DNA of 64,000 nucleotides. Source: Pseudokineococcus marinus. Lineage in GTDB: Bacteria > Actinomycetota > Actinomycetes > Actinomycetales > Quadrisphaeraceae. Below the pieces are notes generated by a model, which did not search any database, was not told the DNA's origin, and was given only the letters and a program-made list of their open reading frames with translations. The stretch covers positions 372,001 through 436,000 of the forward strand of contig NZ_JBBHZZ010000002.1 of assembly GCF_037482405.1 (NCBI RefSeq), in the 5' to 3' direction. Shown piece by piece: positions 1-7,953 of the stretch (its first letter is position 1; each line of letters begins with the position of its first letter). The position numbers and the translations under genes were made by a program.

Positions 1-1
1 G

Positions 2-70
2 GACGACCGAGCCCTGACGACGGAGCCCCGACGGCCGAGTCCTGACCGCCGGGCCCGACCGCCGGGACCC
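2..70. repeat. Degenerate 14-bp tandem repeat downstream of gatB
   Basis: Five successive units of 13-14 bp occupy 2-15, 16-29, 30-43, 44-56 and 57-70. All begin GAC and share a GAC-GNC-NGAG/GGG-CC pattern. The array lies just past the gatB stop and no gene is visible in it. Similar short arrays occur at other gene boundaries in this window. Confidence 0.6.
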
Positions 71-79
71 CGCTCGGGC

Positions 80-1618
80 TCAGGCCTGCGGTCCCCCGAC
101 CCGCTCGAGCACGAGCTCCCGCACGCGCTTGGCGTCGGCCGCCCCGCGGGTGGCCTTCATGACGGCGCCCACGACCGCCCCCGCGGCCTGCACCTTGCCG
201 CCGCGGATCTTCTCCGCGACGTCCGGGTTCGCCGCCAGCGCCTCGTCCACTGCCGTGACGAGCGCCGACTCGTCGGAGACGACCTCGAGGCCGCGGGCGG
301 TGACGACCTCGGTCGGCGTCCCCTCCCCCGCGAGCACGCCCTCGAGCACCTCGCGCGCCATCCGGTCGGTGACGCGCCCCGACTCGACGAGCCCGGCGAG
401 CTCAGCGACCTCCGCGGGCCCCACGGGCAGCGCGGTGACCTCGACCTCGCGGGCGTTCGCGGTGCGCGCCAGCTCCCCGCCCCACCACTTGCGGGCGGCG
501 GCCGGGCTCGCGCCCTGGGCCACGGTGGCGGAGATGACGTCGAGGAGCCCGGCGTTGACGACGTCGCGCATCTCGAGGTCGCTGTAGCCCCACTCCGCCT
601 GCAGCCGCGCGCGACGCGCGACGGGCAGCTCGGGCAGGGACGCGCGGACCTCCTCGACCCAGGCGCGCGACGGCGTCATGGGCACGAGGTCGGGCTCGGG
701 GAAGTAGCGGTAGTCGTCGGCGTCGGACTTCACGCGCCCCGACGTCGTGATGCCCGTGTCCTCGTGCCAGTGCCGCGTCTCCTGCAGCACCGACCCGCCC
801 GCGTCGAGGACGGCCGCCTGGCGCGACACCTCGTAGCGGACGGCCCGCTCGACGGAGCGGAAGGAGTTGACGTTCTTCGTCTCCGTGCGGGTCCCGAGGG
901 GCGCGTCGGGCGAGGGCCGCAGCGAGACGTTGACGTCGGCGCGCATCTGGCCCTGCTCCATGCGGGCCTCGGAGACGCCGAGCGCGCGCAGCAGGTCGCG
1001 CAGCGCGGCGACGTAGGCGCGGGCCACCTCGGGGGCGCGCGCGCCGGCACCCGTGACGGGCCGCGTGACGATCTCGACGAGCGGGATGCCCGCGCGGTTG
1101 TAGTCGACGAGGGAGTGGTCGGCGCCGTGGATGCGGCCCGTGGCCCCGCCGACGTGCGTCGACTTGCCCGTGTCCTCCTCCAGGTGCGCCCGCTCGACCT
1201 CGACGCGCCAGGGCGTGCCGTCCTCGAGGACGACGTCGAGGTGCCCGTCGGCGGCGATGGGCTCGTCGTACTGCGACGTCTGGAAGTTCTTCGGCATGTC
1301 CGGGTAGAAGTAGTTCTTCCGGGCGAAGCGGCACATCTCGGCGATGGTGCAGTCGAGCGCCAGGCCGATGCGGATGCCGTGCTCGACCGCCGTGCGGTTG
1401 ACCACGGGCAGCGCGCCCGGCAGGCCGAGCGACACCGGGGACACCTGGGTGTTGGGCTCGGCGCCGAAGGCCGTCGAGGAGCCGTCGAACATCTTGGTGG
1501 CCGTGCCGAGCTCGACGTGGACCTCGAGGCCGATGACGACGTCGTAGCGCGCCGTGGCGTCGTCGTAGGCGACGAGCGGCTCGCCGCCGGTGGCGGCCGG
1601 TGCGGTGGCGGTGCTCAT
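80..1618 (-). CDS. gatB: Asp-tRNA(Asn)/Glu-tRNA(Gln) amidotransferase subunit B
   Basis: GatB is the kinase and tRNA-binding subunit of GatCAB, which phosphorylates misacylated Glu-tRNA(Gln) or Asp-tRNA(Asn) and lets GatA-derived ammonia convert it to the amide. The 512-residue protein has the family length. Visible GatB signatures are LGLPGALPVVN and KNYFYPDMPKNFQTSQYD in the N-terminal catalytic part, followed by the C-terminal helical and YqeY-like region. The ATG overlaps the gatA stop by 4 bp (ATGA), showing translational coupling within gatC-gatA-gatB. Identification is secure. Confidence 0.97.
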   Translation of the reverse strand: MSTATAPAATGGEPLVAYDDATARYDVVIGLEVHVELGTATKMFDGSSTAFGAEPNTQVSPVSLGLPGALPVVNRTAVEHGIRIGLALDCTIAEMCRFARKNYFYPDMPKNFQTSQYDEPIAADGHLDVVLEDGTPWRVEVERAHLEEDTGKSTHVGGATGRIHGADHSLVDYNRAGIPLVEIVTRPVTGAGARAPEVARAYVAALRDLLRALGVSEARMEQGQMRADVNVSLRPSPDAPLGTRTETKNVNSFRSVERAVRYEVSRQAAVLDAGGSVLQETRHWHEDTGITTSGRVKSDADDYRYFPEPDLVPMTPSRAWVEEVRASLPELPVARRARLQAEWGYSDLEMRDVVNAGLLDVISATVAQGASPAAARKWWGGELARTANAREVEVTALPVGPAEVAELAGLVESGRVTDRMAREVLEGVLAGEGTPTEVVTARGLEVVSDESALVTAVDEALAANPDVAEKIRGGKVQAAGAVVGAVMKATRGAADAKRVRELVLERVGGPQA

Positions 1619-3204
1619 GCGGTGGCGACCTCCGGTCGGGCGGGCACGGTGTCGAGGGCCGGGGCCGAGGCGAGCAGCGGCCCGCCCCAGCGGTCCTCGA
1701 GCAGCGCCTCGAGGGCGCCCCCGAGGCGGTAGAGGCGCTCGTCGGCGCGGGCCGGCGCCATGACCTGGAAGCCGACGGGCAGGCCGTCGGCGGCGAGGCC
1801 GCTCGGCAGCGACATGCCCGGCACGCCCGCGAGGTTGGCGGGGATGGTGGCGATGTCGGCGGCGTACATCGCGAGCGGGTCGTCGAGGCGGCTCCCCAGC
1901 GGGAACGCCGTCGTCGGCGCCGTCGGCGAGACGAGGACGTCAGCCTGCTCGTGCGCCGCCGCGAAGTCACGCTGGACGAGCGTCCGCACCTTCTGCGCCG
2001 AGCCGTAGTAGGCGTCGTAGTAGCCGGCCGACAGGGCGTAGGTGCCGAGGATGATCCGGCGCTTGACCTCGGGGCCGAAGCCCGCGCCGCGCGTGGCGGC
2101 CATGACGCGCTCGGCCGTCACCGGGCCCTCGGACGGCTCGACCCGCAGGCCGAAGCGCATGCCGTCGAAGCGGGCCAGGTTGCTCGAGGCCTCGCTCGGC
2201 ATGACGAGGTAGTAGGCGTCGAGGGCGTGGGCGAAGGTCGGGCAGGAGACCTCGACCACCTCGGCCCCGGCGTCCGCCAGCAGGTCCAGCGCGGACCGGA
2301 AGCTGGCCATGACCTCGGACGAGAAGCCCTCGCCGGTGAGCTCGCGCACGACGCCGACCCGCATGCCGCGCACGTCGCGCGAGCGGGCGGCCTCGGCGAG
2401 CGGGCCGACGGGGTCGGGCAGCGACGTCGCGTCGCGGGGGTCGTGGCCGCCCATGACCTCGTGGAGGAGCGCCGCGTCGAGCACGGACCGGGCGCAGGGC
2501 CCCGCCTGGTCGAGGCTCGAGGCCATGGCGATGAGCCCGTACCGCGAGATCCCGCCGTAGGTGGGCTTCACGCCGACCGAGCCGGTGACGGCGGCGGGCT
2601 GGCGGATCGAGCCGCCGGTGTCGGTGCCGACCGCGAGCGGCGCCTCGAAGGCGGCGACCGCCGCGGCGCTGCCGCCGCCGGAGCCGCCCGGCGTCCGCGC
2701 GGTGTCCCAGGGGTTGCGGCTGGGCCCGTAGGCGGAGTGCTCGGTCGAGCTGCCCATGGCGAACTCGTCCATGTTCGTCTTGCCGAGCAGCGGCATCCCC
2801 GCGGCGCGCAGCCGCTCGACGAGCGTGGCGTCGTAGGGCGGCACCCAGCCCTCGAGGATCTTCGAGCCGGCCGTCGTGGGCGTGCCGCGCGTGACGACGA
2901 CGTCCTTGACGGCGACGGGGACGCCGGCGAGGGCGTGCAGCTGCTCGCCGGCCGCGCGGCGGGCGTCGACGTCGCGGGCCGCCGCCAGCGCCTCCTCGCC
3001 GCTGACGTGGAGGTAGGCCGCGACGCCGCGGCCGTCGCCGGGCGCGCCGTCGACGGCGGCGATGCGGTCGAGGTGCGCGCGCACGACGTCCTCGCTCGAG
3101 ACCTCGCCGGCCGCGAGGCGGCGGGCGAGGTCGGCGGCGCTCGCGCGGACGAGCTCGTCCGCGCCGGTCTGCGGGCCGCTGCTCCGGTCGGCCGAGGGGC
3201 TCAT
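1615..3204 (-). CDS. gatA: Asp-tRNA(Asn)/Glu-tRNA(Gln) amidotransferase subunit A
   Basis: GatA is the amidase-signature glutaminase of GatCAB and releases ammonia from glutamine for transamidation. The 529-residue protein carries the Ser-cisSer-Lys triad: Lys100 in VAVKD, Ser175 in the glycine/serine loop TPGGSGGGSA, and nucleophile Ser199 in DTGGSIRQPA. These spacings of 75 and 24 residues are those of the family. Its ATG overlaps the gatC stop by one base, and its stop overlaps the gatB start by four. Confidence 0.97.
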   Translation of the reverse strand: MSPSADRSSGPQTGADELVRASAADLARRLAAGEVSSEDVVRAHLDRIAAVDGAPGDGRGVAAYLHVSGEEALAAARDVDARRAAGEQLHALAGVPVAVKDVVVTRGTPTTAGSKILEGWVPPYDATLVERLRAAGMPLLGKTNMDEFAMGSSTEHSAYGPSRNPWDTARTPGGSGGGSAAAVAAFEAPLAVGTDTGGSIRQPAAVTGSVGVKPTYGGISRYGLIAMASSLDQAGPCARSVLDAALLHEVMGGHDPRDATSLPDPVGPLAEAARSRDVRGMRVGVVRELTGEGFSSEVMASFRSALDLLADAGAEVVEVSCPTFAHALDAYYLVMPSEASSNLARFDGMRFGLRVEPSEGPVTAERVMAATRGAGFGPEVKRRIILGTYALSAGYYDAYYGSAQKVRTLVQRDFAAAHEQADVLVSPTAPTTAFPLGSRLDDPLAMYAADIATIPANLAGVPGMSLPSGLAADGLPVGFQVMAPARADERLYRLGGALEALLEDRWGGPLLASAPALDTVPARPEVATA

Positions 3205-3500
3205 CAGTCCTCCTCGAGGATCTGGGGGACGAGGAAGCGGCCGTCCTGGGCCGCGGGCGCGCCGGCGAGGACGGCCTCCGCGGGCAGCGACGGCTCGACG
3301 ACGTCCTCGCGGTAGACGTCGACGAGCGGCAGCGGGTGGCTCGTGGCGGGCACGTCGTCGGACACGACGGAGGACACGGAGGCGACCGCGGCGACGACGG
3401 CGTCGAGCTCGCCGGCCAGCCGCTCCAGCTCCGCGGGCTCGAGGTCGATGCGCGCGAGGGCCGCGAGGCGCGCCACGTCGTCGGGTGAGAGGGCGGGCAT
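3204..3500 (-). CDS. gatC: Asp-tRNA(Asn)/Glu-tRNA(Gln) amidotransferase subunit C
   Basis: GatC is the small scaffold subunit that wraps around the GatA-GatB interface. The 98-residue protein starts with the family pattern LSPDDVARLAALARIDL and has the expected length. It is the first gene of gatC-gatA-gatB. A TAGACT hexamer sits seven bases before the ATG, so the transcript may be leaderless. The 65-bp gap to ligA upstream allows an own promoter. Confidence 0.95.
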   Translation of the reverse strand: MPALSPDDVARLAALARIDLEPAELERLAGELDAVVAAVASVSSVVSDDVPATSHPLPLVDVYREDVVEPSLPAEAVLAGAPAAQDGRFLVPQILEED

Positions 3501-3507
3501 GCGCGTG

Positions 3508-3513
3508 AGTCTA
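3508..3513 (-). promoter_or_regulatory. -10-like element of gatC
   Basis: On the minus strand TAGACT lies exactly 7 nt before the gatC ATG. This is the spacing at which transcription would begin at the A of the start codon. No clear -35 or Shine-Dalgarno sequence is seen. A leaderless mRNA is inferred. Confidence 0.45.
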
Positions 3514-3565
3514 GGAGCCGGGAGGCCGCCGGCCGGACCCGCCGAGCGGGAGGCGGCCCGCCCCG

Positions 3566-6061
3566 TCAGCGGGCTCCCTCGCGGGCGTCGTAGGCGTCGA
3601 GGACCGCCTGCCGGACGCGGCCCCGCGCGGCGACCTCGTGCCCGTTCTCGCGGGCCCAGGCGCGGACGTCGTCGAGGTCGGTCCTGCGGGGCCTCGTGGC
3701 GGGACCCTCGGCCCCGAGCTCGTCGGCCCTGGGCTCGTCAGCCCCGGGCTCGTCGGTGGCGGGGGCGGCCGTCGCCCCGCCCTCGTCCGTGGCCCCGTCG
3801 CCCGCCTCGCCCGCCGCCTCGACGTCGGCCTCGTCCACGGGCGGCTCGGGCGCCGGCAGCGCGCCGGGCCCCTCCTCCAGCAGCAGGCGGAAGCCGTCCT
3901 CGTCGAGGATGCGCAGGCCCAGCTCCCTGGCCCGCACCTCCTTCTGGCCGGCGTTCTCCCCGACGACGACGAAGTCGGTCTTCTTCGACACCGAGCCAGA
4001 GGCCTTGCCGCCGCGCGCGAGGATCGCCTCCTTGGCGCCGTCGCGGCTGAAGCCCTCGAGCCCGCCGGTGACGACGACGGTGACGCCCTCGAGGTGGCGC
4101 GGCGCGGACGCGTCCTGCTCGTCCTCGAGCCGCACGCCGGCCGCGCGCCACGCCTCGACGATGGCCCGGTGCCAGTCGACGGCCCACCAGGCGCCCACGG
4201 CCTCGGCGATGACGGGGCCGACGCCGTCGGCCGCCGCCAGCTCCTCGGCGCTGGCGCCGACGACGGCGTCCAGGCTGCCGAAGCGGGTGGCGAGCGAGCG
4301 CGCCGCGGTGGGGCCGACGTGGCGGATCGAGAGGGCGACGAGCACCCGCCACAGCGGCTTGTCGCGCGCGGCCGCCAGGTTGTCGAGCAGCCGGCGCCCG
4401 TTGGCCGAGAGGTCGCCGTTGCTGTTGCGGAAGAGCGGGACCCGCAGCAGGTCGGCGTCGGTGAGGGCGAAGAGCCCGCCCTCGTCGGTGAGCACGCGGT
4501 CGCCGGCGTCGACCGGCGCGCCGTCGTCCTCGGGCCGCGCGTCGCGGCTGCCCCCGGCGTCGGGCACCCCGCCGAGGAGGGCGCCGGCGGCCTCCCAGCC
4601 GAGCGCCTCGACGTCGAGGGCGTTGCGGGAGGCGATGTGGAACAGGCGCTCCCGCAGCTGGGCCGGGCAGGTGCGCGCGTTCGGGCAGCGGATGTCCTTG
4701 TCGCCCTCGCGCTCGTGCCGCAGCGGGGTGCCGCAGGACGGGCAGTCCGTCGGCATCTGCCACTCGGGGCCGCGCGCGGCCGGGTCGGCGCCCTCGGCCA
4801 GCACCGGGCCGAGCACCTCGGGGATGACGTCGCCCGCCTTGCGGACGACGACGAGGTCGCCCGGCCGCACGCCCTTGCGCCTCACCTCGTCGGCGTTGTG
4901 GAGCGTGGCGAGCTCGACCGTCGAGCCCGCCACGAGGACGGGCTCCATCCGGGCGAAGGGGGTGACCCGGCCGGTGCGCCCGACGTTGACGGAGATCTCC
5001 AGCAGGCGGGTGGTGACCTCCTCGGGCGGGAACTTGTAGGCGATGGCCCAGCGCGGGGCGCGGCTCGTCGCACCGAGGCGCCGCTGGATGGCCAGGTCGT
5101 CGACCTTGACCACCGCGCCGTCGATCTCGTGCTCGACGTCGTGGCGGCCCTCGCCCGTGCGGGCGACGAAGGCGCGCACGGCGTCGACGTCGTCGACGAC
5201 CCGCACGTGGCTGCTGACGGGCAGGCCCAGGGCCGCGAGGCGCTCGTAGGCCTCGGACTGGCTCGCGACGTCGAAGCCCTCGCGACGGCCGAGGCCGTGG
5301 ACGAGCACGCGCAGGGGACGGCGGGCGGTGACGCGGGGGTCCTTCTGCCGCAAGGACCCCGCCGCGGCGTTGCGCGGGTTGGCGAAGGGCTGCTTGCCCG
5401 CCTCGACGAGGCCGGCGTTGAGCTCGGCGAAGGCCTCGACGGGGAAGAAGACCTCGCCGCGCACCTCCAGCAGCGCGGGCACGGGCGCCGAGGAGCCGTC
5501 GAGGCGGTGCGGGACGCCGCGCAGCGTGCGGACGTTGAGCGTGACGTCCTCCCCCGTGCGCCCGTCCCCGCGCGTGGCGGCCCGCACCAGGCGGCCCTCC
5601 TCGTAGACGAGGTCGACGGCGAGCCCGTCGATCTTCGGCTCGCAGAGCCAGCGCAGCCGCGCCCCCTCGCCCGCCTCGCGGACGACGCGCTCGACCCACT
5701 CGTCCAGCTCGTCGGCGGTGAAGACGTTGTCGAGGCTGAGCAGTCGCTCGAGGTGGTCGACGGGGGTGAACTCCGTCGAGAAGGTCCCGCCCACGCGCTG
5801 GGTCGGCGAGTCGGGCGCCGCCAGGTCGGGGTGCGCGTCCTCCATCTCCTGCAGGCGCCGCAGCAGCGCGTCGAAAGTCGCGTCCGGCACCGTCGGGGCG
5901 TCGCGCACGTAGTAGGCGAACTGGTGGGCCCGCACCTCGTCGGCCAGGGCGGCCCACGCGCGGCGGTCGTCCTCGGTGGCGGGGCTCGGCGGGGCGGGCG
6001 CGTCGCCCGCGGGGACGCCGTGCAGGTCGTCGGCGGGCTGCTCCGGCGGGGTCGCGCTCAC
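3566..6061 (-). CDS. ligA: NAD-dependent DNA ligase with Lsr2-like C-terminal tail
   Basis: LigA seals nicks in replication and repair using NAD. From the GTG at 6061 it has 831 residues, longer than the usual 670-750. Visible in order are the Ia/adenylation domain with Lys143 in CEPKIDGLAVDL, an OB region, a four-Cys zinc finger (CPSCGTPLRHE ... CPNARTCPAQ), HhH motifs and a BRCT domain (about residues 670-740). After these come an acidic low-complexity linker (about 741-792) and a 39-residue tail whose core VRAWARENGHEVAARGRVR resembles the DNA-binding domain of Lsr2. A CAGGAT hexamer 7 nt upstream favours this GTG. ATG 6070 is the alternative. Confidence 0.95.
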   Translation of the reverse strand: MSATPPEQPADDLHGVPAGDAPAPPSPATEDDRRAWAALADEVRAHQFAYYVRDAPTVPDATFDALLRRLQEMEDAHPDLAAPDSPTQRVGGTFSTEFTPVDHLERLLSLDNVFTADELDEWVERVVREAGEGARLRWLCEPKIDGLAVDLVYEEGRLVRAATRGDGRTGEDVTLNVRTLRGVPHRLDGSSAPVPALLEVRGEVFFPVEAFAELNAGLVEAGKQPFANPRNAAAGSLRQKDPRVTARRPLRVLVHGLGRREGFDVASQSEAYERLAALGLPVSSHVRVVDDVDAVRAFVARTGEGRHDVEHEIDGAVVKVDDLAIQRRLGATSRAPRWAIAYKFPPEEVTTRLLEISVNVGRTGRVTPFARMEPVLVAGSTVELATLHNADEVRRKGVRPGDLVVVRKAGDVIPEVLGPVLAEGADPAARGPEWQMPTDCPSCGTPLRHEREGDKDIRCPNARTCPAQLRERLFHIASRNALDVEALGWEAAGALLGGVPDAGGSRDARPEDDGAPVDAGDRVLTDEGGLFALTDADLLRVPLFRNSNGDLSANGRRLLDNLAAARDKPLWRVLVALSIRHVGPTAARSLATRFGSLDAVVGASAEELAAADGVGPVIAEAVGAWWAVDWHRAIVEAWRAAGVRLEDEQDASAPRHLEGVTVVVTGGLEGFSRDGAKEAILARGGKASGSVSKKTDFVVVGENAGQKEVRARELGLRILDEDGFRLLLEEGPGALPAPEPPVDEADVEAAGEAGDGATDEGGATAAPATDEPGADEPRADELGAEGPATRPRRTDLDDVRAWARENGHEVAARGRVRQAVLDAYDAREGAR
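3710..3754. repeat. Three 15-bp in-frame repeats in the ligA linker
   Basis: Units 3710-3724, 3725-3739 and 3740-3754 each end GGGCTCGTC or GAGCTCGTC. They encode the repeating acidic linker (GADEP, RADEL, GAEG) between the BRCT domain and the Lsr2-like tail of LigA. The 15-bp period keeps the reading frame. Confidence 0.6.
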
Positions 6062-6080
6062 GCCCGGCATCCTGCCCCAG

Positions 6081-6137
6081 CCCCCCGACACCCGGCCCCT
6101 CGACACCGGCCCCTCGACGGCGGCCCCTCGACGGCGG
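6081..6137. repeat. 14-bp tandem repeat upstream of ligA
   Basis: Four units lie at 6081-6095 (15 bp), 6096-6109, 6110-6123 and 6124-6137. The last two are identical (CCCCTCGACGGCGG). The array sits between the ligA start and the acetyltransferase remnant, where the ligA promoter would be expected. Confidence 0.6.
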
Positions 6138-6179
6138 CGGCGAGACCACGCGGACCACGCCGCCCGCTCGGAGGCCGGC

Positions 6180-6492
6180 CCTGCGAACTCCCCCGCTCCG
6201 CCCGGCCCGCCGAGGTCGACGGCCTCGTCGTCGGCGCCGGGCGCCGGAGCCGGTGGCGGGCAGCGACGTCGCCGGGCTGCGGGGCGGCGCCGTCCGCGCC
6301 GGGTGGCGCCGGCGCGGCGTCTACCGCGCGCTGACGGCGGCGCGGGCGCGCTCGGCCCTGCGCCTCGGCGAGGGGCTCCTGCACAGCGACTGCAGCCCCG
6401 GCTCCCGGCCCGTGCTCGAGCGGGCCGGGCTGGTCCCGGTCACCACCACGACGCCCCACGTCTGGCGCCGCGGCGCGTCCTCCCGCCCGTGA
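6180..6492 (+). pseudogene. Remnant of a GNAT-family acetyltransferase
   Basis: From about 6247 one frame reads EPVAGSDVAGLRGG, then RRRGVYRALTAARARSA, SRPVLERAGLVPV and TTTTPHVW, ending at a stop at 6492. This is the typical C-terminal half of a GNAT protein: acetyl-CoA loop RxxGxYRAL and the final beta strands. The upstream part (ELPRSARPAEVDGLVVGAG) continues only in a different frame, so there is a frameshift near 6235-6247, and the N-terminal half is missing. It is therefore a decayed, truncated gene. Confidence 0.55.
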
Positions 6493-6530
6493 GCCCGACG
6501 ACCACTCCCTCGGGCCGCTGACGCGGCAGA

Positions 6531-6568
6531 GCCGCCCGGTCCGCCCCCGGGAGGGCGGACCGGGCGGC
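6531..6568. terminator. Perfect 16-bp hairpin between convergent genes
   Basis: GCCGCCCGGTCCGCCC at 6531-6546 pairs perfectly with 6553-6568 around a 6-nt loop. It lies 37 bp past the stop of the secreted-protein gene (minus strand) and 39 bp past the GNAT remnant (plus strand). It can therefore act as a bidirectional terminator. No U-tract follows, as is common in very GC-rich genomes. Confidence 0.7.
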
Positions 6569-6604
6569 CCCGGGTGGTGCTGCCGGGCGGACCGGCGGCC
6601 GGCG

Positions 6605-7651
6605 TCAGGCGATCGGGCCCGCGGCGGCAGCGGCGGCCTCGGCGTCGGCGGTGCGCTGCTCGACGGCGGCGCGGCGGCCGTCCTCGCGCTCGAGCACGGA
6701 CTCGACCGTCGGGGCCTCGACGGCCGTGCGCGCCATGGGCGACGCAGCGGCCTTCTCGACGGAGCGGGCGAGCTCCTGCGGCGCGACCATCGCCTCGGCC
6801 TCGGCCTGCGACATGCCGTTGACGGTGCCGCGGACGCGGTTGTCCGGCCCGACGGTCGGCATCGGGTCGTTGCCGGTGAGGGTCACGTCGCCGCGGACGA
6901 TGTTCTGGTCGAGGACGATCTCGGCGTCGTTGTCGACGACCGCGACGTCGCCGCCCCAGACGCTCATCTGCTCGCAGACCTCGACCGGCCCGTCGGCGCC
7001 GAGCTGGAGCACCGACATGTTGCCCGCGTAGGTCGCGTCGCCGTAGACCTCGCTCTCGCAGAAGACGCCGCCCTCGACGTTGTCGCGCACCTCGAGGGTG
7101 CCGTCGACCACCGAGTCGACGACGTCGGTGTAGAGCGTCCCGAGGCCGCGCACGTTCCCGGTGACCACCGAGGAGGACAGGAGGAGCTCGCCCGCGCGGG
7201 CGTCGACGAGGCCGCCCACGGTGCTGCCCGCCTCGACCCACGTCACCGTCTCGACCTGGGAGCCCTCGACGGCGCGCGTGACGAGCGACTGGGCGCTGCT
7301 GCCCTCGAGGGTCACGCCGAAGCCCTGGCGGGAGGTGACGCGGCCGGCGACGCTGGAGTCGACCAGGCCGACGTAGCCGTCCTCGGCGACGGTGACGGCG
7401 CCCTGGAAGGTGGTGCCCTCGGCGACGAGGTCACCACCCGCGGCGACGCGGGTCGTCCCCGTGACCGTGACGCCGGTGAGGTCGCACGAGGCGTCGCGGG
7501 GGACGACGAGGTCGCCGGGGATGGTCACGCCGTCGGCGGTGCCGTTGCAGCGGGTCGTGAGGCCCGAGGAGCTCATGGCGGGGCCCGCCACGGCCACGAC
7601 GCCGCCGGCAGCGAGGAGGGTGCCGGCGGTGAGGGCGCTGATCAGCTTCAT
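6605..7651 (-). CDS. Secreted beta-helix-like protein of unknown function
   Basis: The 348-residue protein begins with a signal peptide (MKLISALTAGTLLAAGG, hydrophobic to about residue 24). The body (about 35-275) is a regular run of short segments such as GDLVAEGTTFQGAVTV, SSVAGRV, SSVVTGNV and SVVDGTLEV. This pattern of alternating valines with turns is typical of right-handed beta helices or bactofilin-like folds. The last 70 residues are charged and alanine-rich, possibly helical. There are a few Cys in the body. GGAG precedes the ATG. I do not recognise the family; an extracellular or wall-associated role is inferred. Confidence 0.75.
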   Translation of the reverse strand: MKLISALTAGTLLAAGGVVAVAGPAMSSSGLTTRCNGTADGVTIPGDLVVPRDASCDLTGVTVTGTTRVAAGGDLVAEGTTFQGAVTVAEDGYVGLVDSSVAGRVTSRQGFGVTLEGSSAQSLVTRAVEGSQVETVTWVEAGSTVGGLVDARAGELLLSSSVVTGNVRGLGTLYTDVVDSVVDGTLEVRDNVEGGVFCESEVYGDATYAGNMSVLQLGADGPVEVCEQMSVWGGDVAVVDNDAEIVLDQNIVRGDVTLTGNDPMPTVGPDNRVRGTVNGMSQAEAEAMVAPQELARSVEKAAASPMARTAVEAPTVESVLEREDGRRAAVEQRTADAEAAAAAAGPIA

Positions 7652-7953
7652 GGAGGCTCCTTCGACAGCCCCTCGAGGGGGCCTTCGTCACTCGGTGGTC
7701 ACGTGCGGATGGGACGTCCGTGACGTGACGGCCAAGGCGGACATCGGTGTCACATGCGGACGCGAGTCGTACCGTGTCAGAAGCGTCACAGCGGGGCAAT
7801 GGTCTGGACGGAAACGGCGGACCAACTCCGGGCGACCGGACGGCGCGCGACGACGGCGCCCGCCGCTTCACCCGTACGAGTGACTCATGCCTCCCCCGAC
7901 CCGTCACCCAGCGTGGTAGTGCGCCCGGGCATCCATCACCGCGGAGAGGGCGC
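7652..7953. other. 302-bp intergenic region with GTCAC-type repeats
   Basis: No convincing gene is present. The stretch upstream of the secreted-protein gene has repeated GTCAC/GTGAC motifs. A pair of related segments near 7702 and 7750 reads GTCACGTGCGGATGG and GTCACATGCGGACGC. Close direct half-sites GTCAG (7776) and GTCACAGCG (7785) lie 9 bp apart. The latter resembles half-sites described for the MtrA response regulator, but the spacing is not the usual one. This probably holds the promoter of the downstream minus-strand gene. Confidence 0.35.
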
